Shown here: piece by piece, positions 1 through 6,103 of the stretch
Numbering within the stretch: position 1 is the stretch's first letter
Layout: every line of letters begins with the position of its first letter
From: Bacteroidota bacterium
GTDB taxonomy: Bacteria; Bacteroidota; Bacteroidia; Bacteroidales; VadinHA17
Length of the DNA stretch: 6,358 bases
Reading direction: 5' to 3'
Assembly: GCA_030613125.1 (NCBI GenBank)
Contig: JAUWMO010000203.1
Span: 1 to 6,358, forward strand
The notes under the pieces: generated by a model
Databases searched by the model: none
Seen by the model: the letters and a program-made list of their open reading frames with translations, nothing else
Told to the model about the DNA's origin: nothing
Program-made: the position numbers and the translations under genes

Positions 1-154
1 TTTTGCCGGAGGGTAAAAATTAGTTTTTAAAATCTGTATCCAATCAATGGTAAGCCTTTTTTTATGACAAACTGATAACCCAATTCAATTTCTGGCAGGG
101 ATGAAAGAAAAAGGTAAAATCAGACTATTTACCACCACAGGAGGCGGATTTTAA
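1..154 (+). other. Gene-free left edge with short coding-looking fragments
   Basis: No intact gene is found here. On the plus strand, a 28-codon open frame ending in TAA (68-154) reads DNPIQFLAGMKEKGK and then IRLFTTTGGGF. A different frame just before it (31-75) reads NLYPINGKPFFMTN. Each is closed upstream by stops, so together they would need at least one frameshift to form a gene. On the minus strand, bases 94-27 can instead be read as PEIELGYQFVIKKGLPLIG followed by YRF and a stop, which resembles an outer-membrane barrel end. I do not recognise either. This may be the decayed 3' end of a gene convergent with the peptidase gene, or plain intergenic DNA. Confidence 0.2.
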
Positions 155-189
155 GTTAAAACAAAAAATACTGTCGGCTTATGGACAAC

Positions 190-212
190 AATCCAATGTA
201 TTGAATTGGATT
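190..212 (-). repeat. Inverted repeat just after the S41 peptidase stop
   Basis: AATCCAAT (190-197) and ATTGGATT (205-212) form an 8 base-pair perfect stem with a 7-base loop, starting 9 bases beyond the peptidase TAG in the direction of transcription. The placement suggests a 3'-end hairpin. The bases that follow on the minus strand (GTTGTTGTCC) contain no U-tract, so it is not a classical intrinsic terminator. Confidence 0.3.
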
Positions 213-221
213 AATAGTAGC

Positions 222-1922
222 CTAATTCGATGTAGCAAACACTTCAGCGGGTTGTTTCAAATTCAGAATAGTTAAATATTCATCTATATTTGATAATACC
301 TTTAAGGCAGCTTTTAAATCATCATCCCAGGTAAGTGTATTTTTTATACTACCGGCCTGGTAATAATATCTGCCAACAATTTCGCTGGCAAGGAATTGTA
401 TAACTTCTACCTTATTTTGATCCATGTCTTTATCAAGATTATGGGCCATCTTATCTTCCAGCTTTTGCAAGTCGATTGAAAAATCTTCGTACTTTTTATC
501 TCTCTTTGTTTCTCTGATCAGGTTTTGCAGAGCTTTTTCTGTGCGGGTTTCGTAACTGAAATTTTTCTCTTTTACGAAGGCTCTAAAGTCTTTAAAATCA
601 CTTTCAGTTAGTCGAAATTCATCAATAGAAGAAATGGATTCATTTAATGATGCATATTTTGTGGCATAATCGAAAAAGAGAAATTTTGCATATAAATTGG
701 CAGTTAGCAAACTGGCATCGTCCGGACTTACAACAATTTCAGGAACAATGCCTCCACCATCATAAACAGTTCTTCCGTGTTGAGTTTTAAATTCTGAAAT
801 AAGTGAATCGGGGACATGACCAACACTTCCATCTTCGTTACGATGGGAGTAATCGAGGGCTTGTATGCATCGTCCGCTGGGAATGTAATATTTTGCAGTG
901 GTTACCTTCACCTGGTTGTTATAGCCCAATGGTCGGGTTGTTTGAACGAGGCCTTTACCATAAGTTCTTTCTCCAATAATAACTCCCCGGTCAAGGTCCT
1001 GTATAGCTCCGGCAATAATTTCTGAGGCAGAGGCAGATCCACGGTCAATAAGTACAGCAAGAGATATTTCAGTGTCAACAGGCTGGTCTGGAGCCATATA
1101 CACATGATCATAATCCTTTATTTTACCACGTGTACTCACAATTTCCTGTCCTTTATCAACAAACAAGTTTGTAATCTTTACGGCTTCAATTAACAACCCC
1201 CCGGGATTTCCACGCAGATCCAGTACCAGTGATTGAGCATTACATTTTGACTTAAGTTCGAGAAAAGCCGTTTTTACTTCTTCACTGGCACCTTGCGTGA
1301 AATTGGAAAGACGGATATAACCGGTTTTATCATTCACCATACCATAATAAGGAACACTTGGAATACTAATCTCTTTTCTGGTAATAACTTTGGATAAAAC
1401 TGTTTCTTCTCCAGTGCGTTTGACAATGATCTTTACCTCTGTATTTGGAGCACCTTTCAGCAATTCACTAACCTCAGTAGTACTTAATCCTTTGGTAGAC
1501 TTACCATCTATTTTAATAATTAAATCTCCTATTTTAAGGCCAGCCTGATCGGCCGGAAATCCTTTGTAAATTTCTGATATTATAATATAATCTTCACTTT
1601 TACGAATTAAAGAGCCCACACCACCATATTGTCCTGTAGTTATAAAATTAAAACTCTTCAATTCCGATTCGGGAATATATACCGTATAAGGATCCAATGT
1701 TTTTAACATGGCATCAATACCGGTTTTAATCATATTTTCAGGATCAGTATTATCTACATAGAAATAATTTAGTTCCCGGAACAAATTGGAAAATACTTCA
1801 ATATTCTTAACTAATTTAAAATCTCTGCTTTCATTAAAAGATAATATACTTAATGAAACAATAATTAACAAAGTTCCAACAAAAGTGAACTTCAAAATCT
1901 TTTTTATTTTATATGATTTCAT
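222..1922 (-). CDS. S41 family C-terminal processing peptidase (Ctp/Prc-type, PDZ-containing)
   Basis: An envelope serine protease that probably trims or degrades periplasmic proteins from their C-termini. The 566-residue product has, in order, a lysine-rich N-terminus with one hydrophobic segment at about 12-28 (signal peptide or anchor, no lipobox cysteine), the conserved LDPYTVYIP near 76-84, a PDZ domain at about 97-170 (GQYGGVGSLI; GFPADQAGLKIGDLIIKIDG), and the S41 core. The core includes LVLDLRGNPGGLL (232-244) and RGSASASEIIAGA, with catalytic Ser298, then ERTYGKGLVQ with Lys323 and Gln327; the Ser-Lys spacing of 25 equals that of B. subtilis CtpB. All three catalytic residues are present. 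About 165 residues follow the core, charged and mostly helical, as in other long Bacteroidota members. ATG at 1922 is the natural start. Its own promoter is expected in the 142-base spacer, but I see no clear one. S41 genes near rnpA are common in this phylum. Confidence 0.95.
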   Translation of the reverse strand: MKSYKIKKILKFTFVGTLLIIVSLSILSFNESRDFKLVKNIEVFSNLFRELNYFYVDNTDPENMIKTGIDAMLKTLDPYTVYIPESELKSFNFITTGQYGGVGSLIRKSEDYIIISEIYKGFPADQAGLKIGDLIIKIDGKSTKGLSTTEVSELLKGAPNTEVKIIVKRTGEETVLSKVITRKEISIPSVPYYGMVNDKTGYIRLSNFTQGASEEVKTAFLELKSKCNAQSLVLDLRGNPGGLLIEAVKITNLFVDKGQEIVSTRGKIKDYDHVYMAPDQPVDTEISLAVLIDRGSASASEIIAGAIQDLDRGVIIGERTYGKGLVQTTRPLGYNNQVKVTTAKYYIPSGRCIQALDYSHRNEDGSVGHVPDSLISEFKTQHGRTVYDGGGIVPEIVVSPDDASLLTANLYAKFLFFDYATKYASLNESISSIDEFRLTESDFKDFRAFVKEKNFSYETRTEKALQNLIRETKRDKKYEDFSIDLQKLEDKMAHNLDKDMDQNKVEVIQFLASEIVGRYYYQAGSIKNTLTWDDDLKAALKVLSNIDEYLTILNLKQPAEVFATSN

Positions 1923-1963
1923 TATCCTAAAGTTATTTTATTTCCCTTTTTGAATTTACCTTT

Positions 1964-1989
1964 TATTTTGGTCAACGAAGGCCAAAATA
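1964..1989. repeat. Inverted repeat upstream of the S41 peptidase gene
   Basis: Arms TATTTTGG (1964-1971) and CCAAAATA (1982-1989) are perfectly complementary across a 10-base spacer. On the plus strand the stem can extend by a G-U and a C-G pair to leave an AACGAA loop. It abuts the preceding hairpin at 1990-2011 and lies 42 bases before the peptidase ATG. No T-tract follows on either strand, so an operator or a structured 5' leader is as likely as a terminator. No function is shown. Confidence 0.35.
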
Positions 1990-2011
1990 GAACATTTTAA
2001 TTAAAATGCTC
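1990..2011 (-). terminator. Possible weak terminator or hairpin downstream of yidD
   Basis: On the minus strand GAGCATTTTAA is followed directly by TTAAAATGTTC; as RNA this gives an 9 base-pair stem with one G-U pair and an AAUU loop. The next transcribed bases are TATTTTGGC, a short interrupted U-rich stretch. The position, 54 bases after the yidD stop, fits the end of the operon. The stem has few G-C pairs, so termination strength is doubtful. Confidence 0.3.
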
Positions 2012-2064
2012 AGTATTTCAATATGAATTAACATTATTTAACGTAATAAAATTTACTTATGTTA

Positions 2065-2286
2065 TTAAGGTACCGGATCGTGTCCATGTCCTCCCCAGGG
2101 ATTACATGAAAGAAATCTTTTTAATGACAGCCAGCTACCTTTATAAGGACCATATTTTTTTATTGCTTCAATACCATAAGAAGAGCATGTAGGTGTATAT
2201 CGACATGAGGATGAGAATAGCGGGGAAATAGCTCTTTGATAGAACACTACAAGGCCAATCATAATTATGCTCAGTATCTTTTTCAT
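2065..2286 (-). CDS. yidD: Membrane protein insertion efficiency factor YidD
   Basis: A small inner-face membrane-associated protein that aids insertion of membrane proteins by the Sec/YidC route. The 73-residue product is full length: an amphipathic or hydrophobic N-terminus (about 4-16), then FYQRAISPLF, the cysteine block CRYTPTCSSYGIEAIKKYG (Cys28 and Cys34), and the C-terminal CNPWGGHGHDPVP (Cys61), all hallmarks of the family. It starts with ATG overlapping the rnpA TGA by 4 bases, so it is very likely translationally coupled to rnpA. yidC, its frequent neighbour in other phyla, is not in the window. It is probably the last gene of the DUF4271-hemD-rnpA-yidD transcript, since the next gene is 142 bases away beyond inverted repeats. 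Confidence 0.96.
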   Translation of the reverse strand: MKKILSIIMIGLVVFYQRAISPLFSSSCRYTPTCSSYGIEAIKKYGPYKGSWLSLKRFLSCNPWGGHGHDPVP

Positions 2287-2666
2287 TTTGGAATTGAACG
2301 TATCAGTTTTTGTAAAATCACCTCAATTATTTTCTCTATTTCAGAATAAGAAGAGACATGATCTGATGTATAAATCAAGAATAGTGCTATTTTTTTGTTA
2401 TATGTTTGTAGTGTTTGGTAAAAGGCACTTTTTTGCTTGCGATAAGCCTCAATTGTCCTTCTCTTTATTAAATTCCGGGTAACAGCTTTCTTAAATTTTC
2501 TTTTTGGAATACTGATAGCAAATTTAACTATGGAGTCGTACTCTGACTCAAACATCCAGTATATTTTGAAAGGATAAATTACAAAATAATTACCTCTGAC
2601 TAAAAGCTTTTCAATTGTTTTTCGGCTGGAAAGTGTGTCGCGTTTATTAAATGTATGTTTTCTCAC
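2283..2666 (-). CDS. rnpA: Ribonuclease P protein component
   Basis: The basic protein subunit of RNase P, which with the M1 RNA removes 5' leaders from tRNA precursors. The 127-residue product carries the family RNR signature at about residues 55-76 (KRKFKKAVTRNLIKRRTIEA, then YR), preceded by the beta-strand FAISIPKR and the N-terminal FNKRDTLSSRKTIEKLL helix. Lysine and arginine are abundant, as expected for RNA binding. The start is GTG at 2666: an in-frame TGA lies only 12 bases upstream (2676-2678), and starting later would lose the conserved N-terminus. An out-of-frame ATG at 2682 opens a tiny frame overlapping this start. The stop overlaps the yidD start as ATGA, implying translational coupling. 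The usual partners rpmH and dnaA are absent; hemD lies upstream instead, an arrangement known in Bacteroidota. Confidence 0.95.
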   Translation of the reverse strand: MRKHTFNKRDTLSSRKTIEKLLVRGNYFVIYPFKIYWMFESEYDSIVKFAISIPKRKFKKAVTRNLIKRRTIEAYRKQKSAFYQTLQTYNKKIALFLIYTSDHVSSYSEIEKIIEVILQKLIRSIPK

Positions 2667-2693
2667 CAGGAAGGTTCAACATGAAAGACAGGA

Positions 2694-2707
2694 GAATAAA
2701 TTTATTC
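2694..2707. repeat. Perfect 14-base palindrome in the hemD-rnpA spacer
   Basis: GAATAAATTTATTC is its own reverse complement. It lies 27 bases before the rnpA GTG, in a 70-base spacer that also has a run of ten A's on the plus strand (2715-2724). It could be an operator-like site or chance in very AT-rich DNA. No G+C-rich stem is present, so it is not a convincing terminator. I found no TAnnTTTG element in this spacer. Confidence 0.35.
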
Positions 2708-2736
2708 ACAGATTAAAAAAAAAATAAAAACAATTA

Positions 2737-3489
2737 TTATTTGTTCTTTTTATTATATTCATTAATATATTGCTCAAGAGCCGTAGCCATAGATGGAGCC
2801 TTTGGATTTGGAGCCTGTATATCAAGCGTGAAACCTGCGGCCAGTACAGCCTTTGCAGTAGAGGGACCAAAAGAAGCAATCTTAGTATTGTTTTGTTTGA
2901 AATCCGGGAAATTATGTAAAAGCGATTTTATTCCAGTTGGACTAAAAAATACAAGAATATCATAATTTTCTGTTGAAAGATCAGATAAATCACTGCAAAC
3001 AGTTTTATATAAAATTGCTTCAGTAAAATTTATATTACACTTTTTCAGATTATCGGGAATTTCAGATTTATGTATGTCTGAAAGCGGACACAGGTACTTT
3101 TCATCATTGTTTTTCAAAATAATTTCCAATAAGTGCTGAAATTTCCCTTTACCGTAAAGAATCTTTCGTTTCCGGTAAACAATGTATTTCTGAAGGTAGT
3201 GAGCAACTGATTCAGATACACAGAAATATTTCATTTCATCTGGAATATTAATTCTCATTTCTTCTGCAATACGAAAGAAATGATCGACAGCAGTTTTGCT
3301 GGTAAAAATTACTGCAGAATGCTCCAGAATATTAATTCTTGTCTGACGGAACTCTTTTGCTGGTATACCCTCAACATGAATGAAAGGCCGAAAATCAATT
3401 TTCAGATTGTTCTTGTTAGCAAGATCAAAATATGGGGACTTTCCGTTTGAAGGTTCAGGTTGGGATACCAATATTTTCTTGATTTTCAA
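2737..3489 (-). CDS. hemD: Uroporphyrinogen-III synthase
   Basis: Cyclises hydroxymethylbilane to uroporphyrinogen III with inversion of ring D, at the branch point to haem, sirohaem and cobalamin; cytoplasmic. The 250-residue product shows the two-lobed HemD pattern: MKIKKILVSQPEP and FTSKTAVDHFF (62-72) in lobe 1, the linker strand YFCVSESVAHYLQKY (88-102), and in lobe 2 ILVFFSPTGIKSLL (178-191) and IASFGPSTAKAVLAAGF (204-220). HemD diverges strongly in sequence, but this matches the Bacteroidota form I remember. The start codon is TTG: the frame stays open upstream to a stop at 3532-3534 but contains no ATG or GTG, and the TTG puts MKIKKILVSQP exactly at the N-terminus seen in relatives. 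No other hem genes are in the window. The non-ATG start may hold expression down, which is inference. Confidence 0.92.
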   Translation of the reverse strand: MKIKKILVSQPEPSNGKSPYFDLANKNNLKIDFRPFIHVEGIPAKEFRQTRINILEHSAVIFTSKTAVDHFFRIAEEMRINIPDEMKYFCVSESVAHYLQKYIVYRKRKILYGKGKFQHLLEIILKNNDEKYLCPLSDIHKSEIPDNLKKCNINFTEAILYKTVCSDLSDLSTENYDILVFFSPTGIKSLLHNFPDFKQNNTKIASFGPSTAKAVLAAGFTLDIQAPNPKAPSMATALEQYINEYNKKNK

Positions 3490-3526
3490 AGCTCGTAATT
3501 TTAGGTTAAACGAATACTTAATCCAC

Positions 3527-4648
3527 TTAATTTATTGGTACTACAAGTCTGATTAAAATCAGGATTGGTAAAATTTCCAGGGCGCAAAGATACAAAATAC
3601 AATAGAATACTGAAACATTTTTTGAAATAAATAATCCGAACAATCTAAAAATACGCAATAAGTATATTATAAATATTAAAAAAAATCCGGCATAAACAAA
3701 ACCGGATGTAAGGCTGGTATTTACATATGCAATGGTAATAGTTACAGGGATCAGAAATAATCCCATGCTTTTGGTAAACAAAGAAATGGTATGGAAATAT
3801 TCATCAAACAATATACTTGTTTGGGAGAAACCACCTGTAAGTTTGCAAACAAGGAATTTAAGCCCATACCATCCTATTATCAGGACGAGCAGAATAAGAA
3901 AAAGATATATACCTGAGAAGTAAAAAAAATTTAAATGAAAATAATGAAATACCTGAAATAGAAATAAAGATAAAATAAAGAAAAAAATTGTACTTAATCC
4001 ACGACTTGCTCGCTGATATTGTACGTTTTTGTTACGGAACAGAGTATGTGCGGTTTGATAATTTATTAACGAAGTAACAATCGGAGTAATAAATTTGCCG
4101 TAAAACAATTTAACCCGCGCTAATTGAATGAAAATGAGTAAAAAAACAATAAGAAACCAGTCGGGACTAAATTTCTCCTTACCTACTCTGGCAGGATGGT
4201 CTAAGTAAGTTTCATCTGCCGTTATACTTTCATGAATGAAAAAATCGGTTTTTTTTGAAAGAGTGTCTTGGATTTCTTTTTGAATTTGTATTAAAAAATT
4301 TGGGACAGGCCAATTTTGTAAAGTATCAAAAGCATAAATGATATGATTAGAATCAAATTTGAACTGAGATTCTGCTTCTTGTACTTTACCTATAATTAAT
4401 TTCTGTTTTTCTTCAGTACTTTTTTGTATGGAATCAATTATTTTTGATCGAAGTTCACCCTTTTGAAGAATGGAATCAATTTCATTTAAGGAATATTTTC
4501 GAAAGGTATCTGTACTATCTGAAGCAATTGAATCTTCTTGTTGAACCTGTGCAGGAGTAATTGAATCAGAATGGGACAGTGAGTCGTCTTTAATTATGCG
4601 AACTGTATCCTGAGGTAAAATATTTGTGATTTGAACCTCTCCCGCCAT
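3527..4648 (-). CDS. DUF4271 domain-containing integral membrane protein
   Basis: A 373-residue protein of unknown function, recognised as the Bacteroidota DUF4271 family from its architecture and its place directly before hemD. Residues 1-160 are hydrophilic and rich in Ser, Asp, Thr and Gln, with a Lys/Glu/Gln-rich helical stretch around 54-95; no signal peptide is seen. The C-terminal half has about six membrane segments, near residues 162-179, 218-238, 241-267, 292-310, 316-340 and 346-371. A conserved-looking loop with TAHTLFRNKN lies after the first segment and SILFDEYFHTISLF before the fourth. The inner membrane is the likely location. It starts at ATG 18 bases after a good -7 element and ends 37 bases before hemD, so the two genes are probably in one transcript. 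A link to tetrapyrrole synthesis is suggested only by this neighbourhood; no catalytic motif is visible. Confidence 0.85.
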   Translation of the reverse strand: MAGEVQITNILPQDTVRIIKDDSLSHSDSITPAQVQQEDSIASDSTDTFRKYSLNEIDSILQKGELRSKIIDSIQKSTEEKQKLIIGKVQEAESQFKFDSNHIIYAFDTLQNWPVPNFLIQIQKEIQDTLSKKTDFFIHESITADETYLDHPARVGKEKFSPDWFLIVFLLIFIQLARVKLFYGKFITPIVTSLINYQTAHTLFRNKNVQYQRASRGLSTIFFFILSLFLFQVFHYFHLNFFYFSGIYLFLILLVLIIGWYGLKFLVCKLTGGFSQTSILFDEYFHTISLFTKSMGLFLIPVTITIAYVNTSLTSGFVYAGFFLIFIIYLLRIFRLFGLFISKNVSVFYCILYLCALEILPILILIRLVVPIN

Positions 4649-4666
4649 TATTTTTAATAATTTTCA

Positions 4667-4674
4667 CAAAGATA
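4667..4674 (-). promoter_or_regulatory. Candidate Bacteroidota promoter -7 element (TATCTTTG)
   Basis: On the minus strand the bases read TATCTTTG, an exact match to the Bacteroidota sigma-ABfr -7 consensus TAnnTTTG. It lies 18 bases before the ATG of the DUF4271 gene, which would give a short leader of roughly 10-14 bases. The expected upstream TTG (-33) is not well placed: the 19-21 base position falls in CAGCTTTT, and the nearest TTG is only 9 bases upstream. It sits in the only sizeable gap between deoC and the DUF4271-hemD-rnpA-yidD cluster, where a promoter for that cluster would be expected. The match is seen; its use is inferred. Confidence 0.5.
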
Positions 4675-4711
4675 AGGAAATTACAATTTTTAAAAGCTGA
4701 AGATTTCTTTT

Positions 4712-5599
4712 TCAGAAATATGATTCTGACATTTTAGCCTTCCCTGATAGTTCGCAGATCTTAAAAAGAATATTATTTGCAAGCCGGCTGGCACCAATAC
4801 GAAAAAATTTACTGTTTAACCATTTTGTGCCAAGAGTGTTTTTCACAATTGAATAATAGACTATAGCTTCTTCTGTAGTTGATATTCCTCCTGCAGGCTT
4901 GATTCCAACTATTTTTCCTGTTTCATGAAAAAAATCCAGAACAGCATCAACCATTATATAGAAGGATTCTGGTTCTGCTGCAGGATGTACTTTTCCGGTT
5001 GAGGTTTTAATAAAATCAGCTCCTGCATCCATGGCCAGAATAGCAGCTTTCCTAACAGACTCAAAATCCGGAAGGACCCCTGTTTCCAGAATTACTTTAA
5101 GTTTTGCTTCTCCGGCAGCGGCCTTTAATTCTTTGATTTCTGTGTAAATTCCGGAATAATTTTTTTCAAGGAACTTACCAACAGGTAAAACAATGTCAAC
5201 TTCTGTGGCTCCTGATTTCACAGCTAATTGTACTTCAAGAATTTTAATTTTCAGGAAAGTTTGAGATGCAGGAAATCCGCCTGCAACAGAGGCAATCTGA
5301 ACATTTTTGGATTTAAGGTAAGAATGTGCTACAGATACTAATGAAGGATAGACACAAATTGCAGCAACATTAGGAATGTCAGGAAATACATCATGAAACC
5401 GGTTTATCTTTAAACAAAAATCCATTATCCTGTTCTTCGTGTCAGAAATGTTCAAAGTGGTAAGATCAATTAAACCCATAATGGTTTTCAGCGAATCAAT
5501 TGATATTTCCTTTTTGCCCTGATATATCAAAGAATTTGTGGTATTATTGATTTCTTTAGAATTCAACGATTTCGAAAACTTGTTAAATAATGATAGCAT
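4712..5599 (-). CDS. deoC: Deoxyribose-phosphate aldolase (E. coli-type DERA)
   Basis: A cytoplasmic class I aldolase that splits 2-deoxy-D-ribose 5-phosphate into acetaldehyde and glyceraldehyde 3-phosphate in deoxynucleoside catabolism. With the ATG at 5599 it is 295 residues, longer than E. coli DeoC (259) because of a roughly 40-residue N-terminal extension before the LIDLTTLN block (about 43-50). The TIM-barrel catalytic set is present: Asp135 in EVDIVL, Schiff-base Lys198 in DFIKTSTG, and the second lysine Lys234 in GIKPAGG. Cys82 in AAICVYP corresponds to Cys47 of E. coli. The C-terminus ends SESYF, so the tyrosine that is terminal in E. coli (SASSY) is here penultimate. The frame extends to a TTG at 5626 that overlaps dtd by 23 bases; ATG at 5599, 4 bases after the dtd stop, is preferred. 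No nucleoside phosphorylase or deoR-like regulator is visible nearby. Confidence 0.96.
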   Translation of the reverse strand: MLSLFNKFSKSLNSKEINNTTNSLIYQGKKEISIDSLKTIMGLIDLTTLNISDTKNRIMDFCLKINRFHDVFPDIPNVAAICVYPSLVSVAHSYLKSKNVQIASVAGGFPASQTFLKIKILEVQLAVKSGATEVDIVLPVGKFLEKNYSGIYTEIKELKAAAGEAKLKVILETGVLPDFESVRKAAILAMDAGADFIKTSTGKVHPAAEPESFYIMVDAVLDFFHETGKIVGIKPAGGISTTEEAIVYYSIVKNTLGTKWLNSKFFRIGASRLANNILFKICELSGKAKMSESYF

Positions 5600-5603
5600 A
5601 TTT

Positions 5604-6056
5604 TTATTCCTTGTTTTTTGTATCAATGAATATTGTTACAGGGCCATTATTTATCATAGAAATTTGCATATAAGCACCAAACTCACCGGTCTGAATTTCT
5701 TTTTCTATATGGTTGCTTAAGGTGCTTATGAATTTATTATAGAATGGTATAGCTATTTCAGGTTTGGCAGCTTTTATATACGAAGGACGGTTCCCTTTTT
5801 TTATTTTGGCATGAAGAGTAAACTGGCTGATTACCAATACATCTCCATCTGTATTTTTAACCGACAAATTCATTATACCTTTTTCGTCATCGAAGATTCT
5901 AAGTTGCGAGATCTTTTTACATAACCATTCAATATCATCATAAGTATCTTCTTCTTCAATCCCTAACAAAATGAGTAAACCACTATTTATTTTCGATTTT
6001 ATACTATTGTCAATAGTTACTGATGCTTTATTTACTCTTTGAATTACTGCTCTCAT
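5604..6056 (-). CDS. dtd: D-aminoacyl-tRNA deacylase (DTD)
   Basis: A cytoplasmic proofreading enzyme that hydrolyses the ester bond of D-aminoacyl-tRNAs (and glycyl-tRNA-Ala), keeping D-amino acids out of translation. The 150-residue length is normal for the family. It starts with the typical MRAVIQRV, carries the SQFTL active-site motif at residues 77-81, and has the Gly-cisPro motif in NNGPVT at 136-141 (G138, P139), which together form the chirality-checking pocket. The frame extends upstream to a TTG at 6083, but ATG at 6056 is chosen because it puts the family N-terminus at residue 1. There is no Shine-Dalgarno sequence, as usual in Bacteroidota. The deoC start lies 4 bases after its TAA stop, so the two are almost certainly co-transcribed. 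In other Bacteroidota a MazG-type pyrophosphohydrolase gene often sits next to dtd; none is present between dtd and deoC here. Confidence 0.96.
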   Translation of the reverse strand: MRAVIQRVNKASVTIDNSIKSKINSGLLILLGIEEEDTYDDIEWLCKKISQLRIFDDEKGIMNLSVKNTDGDVLVISQFTLHAKIKKGNRPSYIKAAKPEIAIPFYNKFISTLSNHIEKEIQTGEFGAYMQISMINNGPVTIFIDTKNKE

Positions 6057-6103
6057 GATTTCATAAGAATGAACTTTAAACAAGTGATAAAATCATTTCT
6101 GAA

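Noticed and set aside
816..1111. Short open frames on both strands inside the peptidase gene (816-1025 plus, 908-1111 minus)
   Set aside because: They lie wholly within the S41 peptidase coding sequence, which has intact catalytic motifs across this region, and their translations show no family pattern.
1928..1935. TAACTTTA on the minus strand as a -7 promoter element for the peptidase gene
   Set aside because: It differs from TAnnTTTG in the last base, ends only 5 bases before the ATG, and has no TTG at the right distance upstream.
2267..2482. Plus-strand open frame of 71 codons over rnpA
   Set aside because: It is antisense to rnpA and the yidD start; the translation is low-complexity and hydrophobic by antisense bias.
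2741..2965. Plus-strand open frame antisense to the hemD 3' end
   Set aside because: It overlaps conserved hemD motifs on the other strand and resembles no known protein.
3732..3923. Plus-strand open frame antisense to the DUF4271 membrane domain
   Set aside because: Shadow of the membrane-protein codons; no start context or family pattern.
4690..4711. Possible terminator after deoC (CTGAA...TTCAG followed by CTTTT on the minus strand)
   Set aside because: The stem is only 5 base pairs, includes the stop codon, and the T-run is short; too weak to call.
5600..5626. Longer deoC beginning at TTG 5626
   Set aside because: It would overlap dtd by 23 bases and use a rare start, while an ATG lies 4 bases after the dtd stop.
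5538..5720. Plus-strand open frame across the dtd-deoC junction
   Set aside because: Antisense to two well-recognised genes and made of low-complexity sequence.
6057..6083. Longer dtd beginning at TTG 6083
   Set aside because: It adds nine residues before the MRAVIQRV start typical of the family; the ATG at 6056 is sufficient.
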